From contig JAUWLK010000097.1 of the NCBI GenBank assembly GCA_030613745.1, positions 1 through 9,145 on the forward strand: DNA of 9,145 nucleotides, in the 5' to 3' direction. Both the position numbers and the translations under genes were made by a program. Within the stretch, counting starts at the first letter, position 1, and each line of letters starts with the position of its first letter. The notes below the pieces were generated by a model, which saw nothing but the letters and a program-made list of their open reading frames with translations, did no database searches and was not told where the DNA came from. Below, in pieces: positions 1 to 6,698 of this stretch. The DNA comes from Flavobacteriaceae bacterium. Lineage in GTDB: Bacteria; Bacteroidota; Bacteroidia; Flavobacteriales; Flavobacteriaceae.

Positions 1-819
1 ACACGATTCTTTACATTAATAAAAACGTATCCCAATTCGCAATTTTCTACCATTGTTGATAATTATAAAACTGTTGGCATTTTTTCTGAAATTGCAGCAT
101 CTCTCAAAATAAAGGTTTCTTTATGGTTGGATATTAATAACGGAATGGACAGAAGCGGCATCGAACCAGGAAAAAAAGCACTTGAATTATATCAATCCAT
201 CCATAAAAACCCAAATTTATTAGCAAAGGGATTTCATGTTTATGATGGTCACATCCATGATTCAAATATTGATGAGCGTACAAAAGTTTGCAACAAAGAC
301 TTTGAGCAAGTTATAAAACTAAAAATAGATTTAAAAAAATTGGGAATTAAAATAGAAAATATAGTTGCTGGTGGTACTCCTACTTTTCCAATTCATACAA
401 AAAGAAAAAATATTGAGACTAGCCCGGGAACACCCTTACTTTGGGATGAAGGATATGGATCTTGTTATAAGGATTTAGATTTCCTTCCAGCTGCCGTTCT
501 GTTAACAAAAATTGTCAGTAAACCAAAATCCGATTTAAACTGTTTTGACCTTGGTCATAAATCCGTTGCTTCTGAAATGAAACTACCAAGAGTAAAATTC
601 TTAGAAACAACTAATTGTATGCAAATAAGTCAAAGTGAAGAGCATTTAGTAGTAGCATGTACCAATGAAAATAAATTCAATATTGGAGACTCAGCTTATG
701 TAGTGCCAATTCATATTTGCCCAACAGTTTCTAAATTCAAACAAGTATTAATAGTAGTTGACGGCCAGATTACAGGTTCTTGGGAAGTTGCTGCACGAGA
801 TTATAAAATAACTATTTGA
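1..819 (+). CDS. D-threonine aldolase / D-serine dehydratase-like PLP enzyme, 5'-truncated by window edge
   Basis: The reading frame is open from base 1, so this is the last 272 residues of a protein whose family is usually about 360-380 residues long. The N-terminal part with the PLP-binding lysine lies outside. The piece WLDINNGMDRSGI is typical of the fold-III alanine-racemase-like barrel of D-threonine aldolases. It is followed by VAGGTPTFPIH (phosphate-binding region), DLGHKSVASE, and the C-terminal metal site in PIHICPTV, with His codon at 712-714 and Cys codon at 718-720. Family knowledge: these enzymes use PLP plus a divalent metal to cleave D-threonine to glycine and acetaldehyde, or to dehydrate D-serine; the reaction is cytosolic. 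The His-x-Cys pair matches the zinc ligands of eukaryotic-type D-serine dehydratase, whereas the characterised Alcaligenes aldolase has His-x-Asp, so substrate cannot be settled here. A TTG at 127 is internal, not a start. The end, with GSWEVAARDYKI, looks complete. Confidence 0.88.
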   Translation, partial: TRFFTLIKTYPNSQFSTIVDNYKTVGIFSEIAASLKIKVSLWLDINNGMDRSGIEPGKKALELYQSIHKNPNLLAKGFHVYDGHIHDSNIDERTKVCNKDFEQVIKLKIDLKKLGIKIENIVAGGTPTFPIHTKRKNIETSPGTPLLWDEGYGSCYKDLDFLPAAVLLTKIVSKPKSDLNCFDLGHKSVASEMKLPRVKFLETTNCMQISQSEEHLVVACTNENKFNIGDSAYVVPIHICPTVSKFKQVLIVVDGQITGSWEVAARDYKITI

Positions 820-1056
820 TATTAACTAAAGAAATGTTTTAAAACTGACTACGCCCTACGGAAAATATTATCGTCCTAACAAGTATTTAGAAATATTGGT
901 AGCTCCACCAGCTCCACTTTTTATGTTATATTATTCTATAAATTAGAATTGACAATCTGGTTGACAATTCGATTATTCAATCAAAATCCCTTATACACAA
1001 TAGGGTGTTTACAATTTATATAACAATATCTCGTTTATCTAAGATAAATGTTTTTG
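820..1056. other. Intergenic gap without a convincing gene
   Basis: This stretch between the aldolase-like gene and the lipoprotein promoter has no gene with a normal start. It holds two direct copies of TTGACAAT 12 bp apart (949-956 and 961-968), which might be a binding site or chance. It also holds a start-less open frame at 830-946 that is described among the findings. I see no strong terminator for the upstream gene. Confidence 0.5.
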
Positions 1057-1064
1057 TATATTTG
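1057..1064 (+). promoter_or_regulatory. Bacteroidota-type -7 element for the LRR lipoprotein gene
   Basis: TATATTTG fits the Bacteroidota -7 consensus TAnnTTTG and lies 29 bp upstream of the ATG at 1094, predicting a short leader. No clear TTTG-type -33 element is visible 19-21 bp further upstream, so the call rests on the -7 match and its position. Confidence 0.5.
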
Positions 1065-1093
1065 CAAATTCTAACTTTTTAAAACCCCTCATA

Positions 1094-2026
1094 ATGAAAA
1101 AATTTATTTATTTATTACTAATTACAGTTTTTGTTTTTACGTCTTGTAATCAAGATGATGAAATAATTGATTTATCTTCACAAAACAAGGCAAACGTTGA
1201 AAAAGAAAATCTTAAAGTGGACATATGTCACTATGATGAAGATACTGGTGAATATCATACCATTAATGTTAGTGAAAATGCAGTAGAAGCTCATTTAGCT
1301 CATGGAGATATACTGGGGGATTGTAATGATAATTTAATTTGCCACTGGGTTGATCCGGTAGCAAATATATGGCAACCTATGCTTGTTAAGGATGAAGATT
1401 TACAGGAACATCTTGATCATGGTGATTTTCTAGGTTCATGTGGAACTAATCCAGGTGAAAATTTTACTTATATTCCTGATGCAAATTTTGAACAAGCATT
1501 AATTGATTTAATTATTGATTCAGATGGAATTATAAACAAAAGAGTTTTAACTACTGATATTTCTGGACTTGGTGGGCTTAATGTTAAAAGTAAAAATATA
1601 AGTGATTTAACAGGTATTGAAGATTTTATAAGTTTAAGAGTTTTAAACTTTAGTTATAATCAATTAACAAATGTTGATGTTTCTGTGAATACTTTATTAA
1701 CACTTTTAAGATTTAATGGTAATCAAATATCAAGTATTAATTTATCTAATAACACTTCATTAAGAGAATTATATTGTTATGATAATTCCCTTAAAAATTT
1801 AGATGTGAGTAATAATACCAGTTTAAGAAATTTATATTGTTGGAATAATGGGTTATTAAGTTTGAATATTAAAAATAATAACAATGATAAAATAAATAGG
1901 TTTTATGCTTTTTCTAATCCTGATTTAGAATATATTACAGTGGACAATCCTATTAATGCCAATTTGGGAATAGCACCATATACAATTGATAAATGGAAAA
2001 GAGATTCTAACTCCACTTATAATTAA
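1094..2026 (+). CDS. Surface lipoprotein with two Cys/His HGD modules and leucine-rich repeats
   Basis: The 310-residue product begins with a lipoprotein signal peptide (Lys-Lys, then a hydrophobic core) and a lipobox FTSC with the acylated cysteine at residue 18. The following NQDDE resembles the acidic export signal that sends Bacteroidota lipoproteins to the cell surface. Residues 43-116 hold two copies of one module: Ile-Cys-His, about 20 residues, then HLxHGDxLGxC (C45, H46, H67, H70, C77; and C83, H84, H106, H109, C116). Residues 125-300 form a leucine-rich repeat domain: a YIPDANFEQALIDL cap, then repeats of about 21 residues with NLYC/ELYC and L-x-L-x-x-N-x-L features. The tail lacks a type IX secretion sorting domain, consistent with lipid anchoring. 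The domain is probably for binding or adhesion; no ligand can be read. The Cys/His modules may bind a metal or form disulfides (inference). It has its own -7 element and terminator, so it appears monocistronic. Confidence 0.85.
   Translation: MKKFIYLLLITVFVFTSCNQDDEIIDLSSQNKANVEKENLKVDICHYDEDTGEYHTINVSENAVEAHLAHGDILGDCNDNLICHWVDPVANIWQPMLVKDEDLQEHLDHGDFLGSCGTNPGENFTYIPDANFEQALIDLIIDSDGIINKRVLTTDISGLGGLNVKSKNISDLTGIEDFISLRVLNFSYNQLTNVDVSVNTLLTLLRFNGNQISSINLSNNTSLRELYCYDNSLKNLDVSNNTSLRNLYCWNNGLLSLNIKNNNNDKINRFYAFSNPDLEYITVDNPINANLGIAPYTIDKWKRDSNSTYN
1751..1876 (+). repeat. Two adjacent 63-bp LRR-coding units
   Basis: Units 1751-1813 and 1814-1876 each encode 21 residues starting NTSLR, followed by LYC, an Asn-rich turn, and a second leucine strand. 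They are diverged at DNA level but keep the same frame and length; a less conserved pair of units precedes them. They arise from the leucine-rich repeat domain of the lipoprotein rather than from a mobile repeat. Confidence 0.6.
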
Positions 2027-2052
2027 GTTACAATAACCAATTAATTCCTAGA

Positions 2053-2083
2053 CCCTATTAATAAATTTTAATAGGGGTTTTTT
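2053..2083 (+). terminator. Rho-independent terminator after the LRR lipoprotein gene
   Basis: A perfect 9-bp stem, CCCTATTAA (2053-2061) and TTAATAGGG (2068-2076), has a 6-nt loop and is followed by G then six T (2078-2083). It sits 27 bp after the stop codon at 2024-2026. The reverse strand has no gene ending here, so it serves the plus-strand gene. Confidence 0.9.
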
Positions 2084-2511
2084 AAACCTCTCTAAATATA
2101 AACTATTTTTTTTGCAACTTGTGATCATATATTTAATGTATAAATTACAAGTGTGTTTTCAATTTGTTATAATACTTTCACAATAAATATGGTTGAGAAC
2201 TTAAAACATAAATTTGAAAAATTAAAAAACTTTTCTAAGTGAATGTTTAAACTTTCTATTTATTATTCCTTTCTGTTTGCAAATAATCACTCCCTACTTT
2301 CAAAAAAAATTAATCCTACTTTTCCTGTGTGATATAAAAGTTTTTTAAACTTATAGAAGTATTTTATATTTATATAACAATTTGATATTTAAGTATCTAT
2401 GTAAACTAATTTTAAATTCTTTCTATTAATCTTTTCATAATTAAAAACAAATAATACGTTTTATTTAAATATATTTTAAAAATTGATATCTTTTCATTTT
2501 CTTTGTTCAAG
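2084..2511. other. Long A+T-rich gap upstream of the sigma-factor gene
   Basis: No recognisable gene lies in these 428 bases. Visible items are a TAAATTTG -7-like box at 2209-2216 without a well-spaced -33 partner, a short AT-only-cored hairpin at 2338-2352 (AAGTTT / AAACTT, 3-nt loop, no T-run), and two tiny consecutive open frames (2189-2242 and 2243-2332). The region probably carries the promoter and any autoregulatory site of the sigma gene, but none can be fixed with confidence. Confidence 0.5.
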
Positions 2512-3072
2512 ATGATTAATGATAATTCAAAAAATATTATAGAATTACTGAAACGTGGAGATGATGCTACTTTACATAAAATTTATGTTGAAAATAGAGA
2601 AGCTTTTATAAATTTTTCAAAAAAATTCAATATAAAAGAAAATGATGCAGCCGATATTTATCAAGATGCCATTATAATTTTAAGAGAAAATGCTATAAAT
2701 GGTAAAATCAGCAATTTAAGTAGTACTGTTTCTACTTATTTATTTGCTATAGGAAAATATAAAATTTATCAATTCCATAGGAAAAACTCTAAAGTTGAAT
2801 TTAATAATGATATTTTAATTGAAGAAAAAAATATTGAATTAGATGTTAACTATTACAATGAAAAAATAACTAACCAACAAAGAACTATAAAAAAACACTT
2901 CTCTAAATTAGGAGAAAGATGTAAAAGTATCTTAATTTTGTTTTATTATCGAGGTTATAACCTAGATGAAATAACCGAAATTTTAAATTATAGTGATAAA
3001 AAAGTTTTAAAAAGTCAAAAATCTCGTTGCGTGAAACAACTTAAAGACTTTATTAACAACAAACAAAAATGA
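2512..3072 (+). CDS. ECF-like sigma-70 family RNA polymerase sigma factor
   Basis: The product from ATG 2512 is 186 residues, the usual size of an ECF-type sigma factor with only regions 2 and 4. Region 2 spans roughly residues 20-90 and includes DAADIYQDAIIIL (helix 2.2, core RNA polymerase binding) and a YLFAIGKYKIYQFHRKN segment (2.3-2.4, -10 recognition). Region 4 spans about 122-183, with GERCKSILILFYYRGYNLDEITEILNY-type features split by a helix-turn-helix and a basic recognition helix around KSQKSRCVKQLK. A TTG nine bases upstream is in frame, but ATG 2512 is preferred because it is a standard codon and loses no domain. The stop overlaps the start of the next gene by four bases (ATGA at 3069-3072), a sign of translational coupling with its probable anti-sigma factor. 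No -10/-35 target can be assigned. Confidence 0.88.
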   Translation: MINDNSKNIIELLKRGDDATLHKIYVENREAFINFSKKFNIKENDAADIYQDAIIILRENAINGKISNLSSTVSTYLFAIGKYKIYQFHRKNSKVEFNNDILIEEKNIELDVNYYNEKITNQQRTIKKHFSKLGERCKSILILFYYRGYNLDEITEILNYSDKKVLKSQKSRCVKQLKDFINNKQK

Positions 3073-3815
3073 AAGATTTTAATTTAATAGACAAATACTT
3101 TAATAATTCTTTAACGCCAAAAGAAAAGCTGTTATTTAATGAATTATTACAGAATGATAAAGAGTTTAAAAAGGAATTTTTATTTGAAAATGATTTGAAA
3201 AAGGCAATTTCATTTAATCAACGAGAAGAACTAAAAACCAAACTACAAGGTTTTGAACATAACATTCAAAAAAATTCAAAAGTAATACGTTTGTCAAAAA
3301 AATGGCTGGTGGCTGCCTCAATAATCCTATTAATTGGTTTGGGTTTTTTCTTTATTAAATCATCTTTTTATCCTTCATCAGAAAAATTATACGCTCAAAA
3401 TTTTAAGCCTTATAGAAATATCATACAACCTATTGTAAGAGGAGAAAGTGCAAACACTATCGAATATCTAGCGTTTTTAGCCTATGAAAATAATAATTAT
3501 CACAAAGCTATTAACCTATTTAATTCAATTGATAGTCAAGATGCTACTTATGTATCATTTTATAAAGCTATGTGTTATTTATCTTTAGATAAGCCTTCTG
3601 AAGCAATAAATCTACTATTGCCCATTACCATGTTATCAAATTTAGAAGGAAATAATAAAAAACTTAGTGAAAAAGCTGATTGGTACTTAGCTCTTGCTTA
3701 TTTAAAAACTGATGAAAAGAATAGAGCAATTTCATTATTTTCTACTATTGCAAATCACCCTACCAAAACTTGTAAAAAAGAAGAGTCTAAAATTTTATTA
3801 GAATATTTAAATTAA
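3069..3815 (+). CDS. Probable anti-sigma factor: single-span membrane protein with TPR-like periplasmic part
   Basis: The 248-residue product starts within the sigma-gene stop (ATGA overlap). Residues 1-77 are predicted cytoplasmic; the opening IDKYFNNSLTPKEKLLFNELL with charged helices resembles the N-terminal region of Bacteroidota anti-sigma-like proteins. One transmembrane helix covers about 79-97, preceded by RLSKK, so the N-terminus is inside and residues 98-248 are periplasmic. That part has a YAQNFKPYRN-I-P-RGES linker and helical pairs resembling TPRs (about 130-155, 163-190, 202-230; for example AFLAYENNNYHKAINLF and WYLALAYLKTDEKNRAISLF). Gene order and coupling make an anti-sigma role likely: it would hold the sigma factor at the membrane until a periplasmic signal arrives. 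Its classical zinc-binding anti-sigma motif (HxxxCxxC) is absent. Its stop codon is nested with that of the convergent CHAT gene. Confidence 0.75.
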   Translation: MKDFNLIDKYFNNSLTPKEKLLFNELLQNDKEFKKEFLFENDLKKAISFNQREELKTKLQGFEHNIQKNSKVIRLSKKWLVAASIILLIGLGFFFIKSSFYPSSEKLYAQNFKPYRNIIQPIVRGESANTIEYLAFLAYENNNYHKAINLFNSIDSQDATYVSFYKAMCYLSLDKPSEAINLLLPITMLSNLEGNNKKLSEKADWYLALAYLKTDEKNRAISLFSTIANHPTKTCKKEESKILLEYLN

Positions 3816-6673
3816 ATATCTCTCTTTATAAATTTTATTCCAAAAATAATTAATACTAATACACCACTAATTAAATAATAATAAAAGTTATTTTTAACCG
3901 GCACAAGAACATTAGTATTTCCATTTAAAACAAAACCTGACCAAAAATAAGGATGTTTTAAATTTTCATCTTTAATTGAAGCCAAATAATCTAATTTTGC
4001 ATTTTTTAATGCCAAATTTTTAGTTTCACCTTTTTTTAGATGTTTGTAAAAAAATACCATTATATCTTTTGTTTCTTTATCTGGAACTTTCCATAAACTC
4101 ATTAATACAGAGGGAACACCTGAAAAGTGAAAAGCTCTTGCCATACTCATAACTCCTTCGCCTTTTTCTAATTTTCCAAACCCTGTATTACATGCACTTA
4201 ATACGGCTAAATTTGCCTTATTATTTAAGATTAAAATTTCTGAATATGTTAATTCATCATCACTAAAAAATAATTTATTATATAACGGATTATTGTTATT
4301 AATTTCAGCATGCATAGCCAAATGAATAATAGAAAAATCTTTATTATTATTCAAAAAATTCTGTTTTTTTGAATTTACTCCAATAAATTTTTTACCATTT
4401 ACAATTTCTGAAATAGTTGAAACCTCATCTAAAGAAGAAGATATTTTGTTGTCTTGTTGATATTTAGGTGAAAACCCAATCCAATAATTTGGCAATGAAT
4501 AATTAAAAAAATCGTTCTTTAATTCTAAAAATAAATGTACAGAACCCGAATAACTAACCGTAAAATCTTCAATTAGATATTTATTTTTATCATTTTGTAA
4601 TATTTCAAAAGGAATATAATTTAATACATTATCGGGTACTATAATTATTTTATTTTTGGTTAAATCAATTTGTTGACTTAACAAATAGAGGTATAGTCTT
4701 TTACTACTTTTTTCAATATCTTTTTGTGTAAGTAATTTACTCTTTAAGCTAATAGTTTTTTCAACAATTTTTTTTGCAATTTTACTTTTTAATAAAACAA
4801 CATTCTTCTTTGTTATATTAAAAGTGTATAAATTATTTTCTCCTAAAAAGTAAATAATAAACTGTGTATGATTATCTAAACTATTTTGTACATCTGAAAT
4901 ATGAATTGTTTTATCATTAAATTTCAGATTTTTATATTTTGGGAATTTTTCAATATAAACACTGTGTAAACTATCTAATTTAATACTTATTAAAATTCTT
5001 TTATCAATTAAATTACTTAATTCCTCTTTATCAGGATTACTACTGTTTTTTGAATAATACAAATCCATTTTTACTTTAGCAAGATCTTGCTGTAGCTTTT
5101 TTTCATATTCTAATAAATCTTTAGGAATATCACTAAATAATTTAAATTTAATTTCTTGTAAGCCATCTAATAACTGTGTGTTTCTGTTTATTTCAGAAAG
5201 TTCAAATGCTTTTTCTAAATATTTCTGATCTTTGGTTTTGTGATACAGTACCCAACATGTATTTAACCCCTTTTCTAAAACTTCTCTATAATTATTTGCA
5301 AGTAAAATTTTTGAAATTTCTGAAGAATAATTATTCTGTAAATATTTAATTAAATTTGATTGTTTATCAATTAAAGAAAATTTTACTTTTAGCAAGTCTA
5401 TATTTTGATTATTATTAAATTCTTGCTCATACCAATCACTTTGCAAATCTAAAGCATCTAAAATTTGAAAAGGTGCTATGATTTTATTTAGATATTTTTC
5501 ATTATAATTCCCAGCATCATAAGTTTGAACTAAATATGAAAAAAATACTTTTTTATCATTTCTGTTCTTGGCATTTTTTGCTAGATAATAAAAAACATCA
5601 GTTATAATTTCACTCTTATTTCCATAAATATCTCTAAAAGTTTTTAATGACTCTTTCAAAAGCATTTCAACTTCTTCATTTTTAATATTTTCATCACAAT
5701 ACATCTTAGCGAGACTTGTTTTAGCTTCTGCGAGATATAATCTACTTTTTGTTCTTTTACCAATATCAATTGCTTTTCTAAAAGATTTTTCTGCTTGATC
5801 AAATTGTTCGTCTAAAACATATGCATCTGCAACATGTATATAACTTTCACAAGACCATTTATGATTAAACCCATAAGTTTTTTCTCTAATTTTTAATCCT
5901 TTTGTTAATAATTCAATAGCTTCTTTATATTTCTTCTCAGATATTAAAATATTTGCATAAGAAGTATAAACAAAAGTCATATTTGGATTAAACTCTCCAT
6001 AAGATTTTAATCCAATATCCATAGCTTTATCAGCAAATTTTTCTGCCTGATTAAAATCTTGTTTATACTTATAGATATGTGCAATTCCAATATAAACGTC
6101 TGATAAAAAAGAATAAAAATCTTTATTTTTTAGTAAATATTTCTCAGCAGATAAATATAATTCCATAGCTTCATCTAGCAATCCTGTGTCTTCATACACC
6201 ATAGCTAAATTATAAGCTGATACAGCTAATTCTTGATTATCAAAATTTAACCTTTTTTTTAAATCAAAAGATTTTTGATAATAAAATAAAGTGCTATCTA
6301 TTTGGTTTTTATAATAGTACCCAACACCATATAAATTATATACTTTAGCAATCCCTATACTATCCCTATTCTTTAAATAAATTTGAAATGATTTTCTTGA
6401 AGAAACAAATGCCTGATCATATTCTCCTAATTCCATTTCAATTCTCGATTTGGTATAATAAGTTTCTGCAAATAAAGTAGGTTCACTCTGATTATTTTGT
6501 AATGTAGAAAGTAATTTATTACTCAACTTATAGGCTTGATTAAACTTTCCTTCATAACGCAACATCGTAACAATACTATTTATAGAATCAACATAAACAC
6601 TATCAATTTTTTGAGAAAAAATGAATAGAGGGAATAGAAATAATAGTAGTGTTTGTTTTTTGCCCCTTAACAT
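3812..6673 (-). CDS. Exported TPR-CHAT domain protein (caspase-like), membrane-anchored at its C-terminus
   Basis: The 953-residue product begins with a signal peptide (MLRGKKQ, hydrophobic core, FSQ cleavage region near residue 20). Residues about 30-350 are consecutive TPR-like helical pairs (for example AYNLAMVYEDTGLLDEAMELY, and EKSFRKAIDIGKR). A longer helical, coiled-coil-prone part covers about 420-570. The CHAT domain (caspase HetF associated with TPRs) covers about 590-920: IIIVPDNVLNYIPFEIL, HLAMHAE with the probable catalytic His788, LAVLSACNTG with Cys828, then GEGVMSMARAFHFSGVPSVLMSLWKV and HPYFWSGFVLNG. A transmembrane helix follows at about 929-947, ending in KFIKRDI, so the C-terminus should be cytoplasmic and the protease domain periplasmic. 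Both dyad residues are present, so it is probably active; the substrate is unknown. ATG 6671-6673 is chosen because it gives an intact signal peptide. It lies 25 bp downstream of the DUF3109 gene and converges with the sigma/anti-sigma pair. Confidence 0.88.
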   Translation of the reverse strand: MLRGKKQTLLLFLFPLFIFSQKIDSVYVDSINSIVTMLRYEGKFNQAYKLSNKLLSTLQNNQSEPTLFAETYYTKSRIEMELGEYDQAFVSSRKSFQIYLKNRDSIGIAKVYNLYGVGYYYKNQIDSTLFYYQKSFDLKKRLNFDNQELAVSAYNLAMVYEDTGLLDEAMELYLSAEKYLLKNKDFYSFLSDVYIGIAHIYKYKQDFNQAEKFADKAMDIGLKSYGEFNPNMTFVYTSYANILISEKKYKEAIELLTKGLKIREKTYGFNHKWSCESYIHVADAYVLDEQFDQAEKSFRKAIDIGKRTKSRLYLAEAKTSLAKMYCDENIKNEEVEMLLKESLKTFRDIYGNKSEIITDVFYYLAKNAKNRNDKKVFFSYLVQTYDAGNYNEKYLNKIIAPFQILDALDLQSDWYEQEFNNNQNIDLLKVKFSLIDKQSNLIKYLQNNYSSEISKILLANNYREVLEKGLNTCWVLYHKTKDQKYLEKAFELSEINRNTQLLDGLQEIKFKLFSDIPKDLLEYEKKLQQDLAKVKMDLYYSKNSSNPDKEELSNLIDKRILISIKLDSLHSVYIEKFPKYKNLKFNDKTIHISDVQNSLDNHTQFIIYFLGENNLYTFNITKKNVVLLKSKIAKKIVEKTISLKSKLLTQKDIEKSSKRLYLYLLSQQIDLTKNKIIIVPDNVLNYIPFEILQNDKNKYLIEDFTVSYSGSVHLFLELKNDFFNYSLPNYWIGFSPKYQQDNKISSSLDEVSTISEIVNGKKFIGVNSKKQNFLNNNKDFSIIHLAMHAEINNNNPLYNKLFFSDDELTYSEILILNNKANLAVLSACNTGFGKLEKGEGVMSMARAFHFSGVPSVLMSLWKVPDKETKDIMVFFYKHLKKGETKNLALKNAKLDYLASIKDENLKHPYFWSGFVLNGNTNVLVPVKNNFYYYLISGVLVLIIFGIKFIKRDI

Positions 6674-6686
6674 GAAGGTAAATTTA

Positions 6687-6695
6687 CAAAAATTA
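6687..6695 (-). promoter_or_regulatory. Possible weak -7 element for the CHAT gene
   Basis: On the minus strand TAATTTTTG lies 13 bp before the CHAT ATG. It differs from TAnnTTTG by one extra base and has no clear -33 partner, so the CHAT gene may instead be read from the DUF3109 promoter. A perfect palindrome GTAAATTTAC (6678-6687) overlaps its edge. Confidence 0.2.
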
Positions 6696-6698
6696 ATA

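Noticed and set aside
127..129. TTG as the start of the aldolase-like gene
   Set aside because: The frame is open and family-like from base 1, so the gene simply begins outside the window.
949..968. Twin TTGACAAT copies as a repeat array or CRISPR-like element
   Set aside because: Only two short copies exist, with no further units, so they are at most a binding site.
2503..2511. TTG start extending the sigma factor by three residues
   Set aside because: ATG 2512 is standard and loses no domain; the TTG may belong to a weak -7-like box (TTTCTTTG).
3812..6673. TPR-CHAT gene as part of a type III-E CRISPR (Craspase) system
   Set aside because: There is no CRISPR array or effector gene in the window, and the protein has a signal peptide and membrane anchor unlike the cytosolic Csx29.
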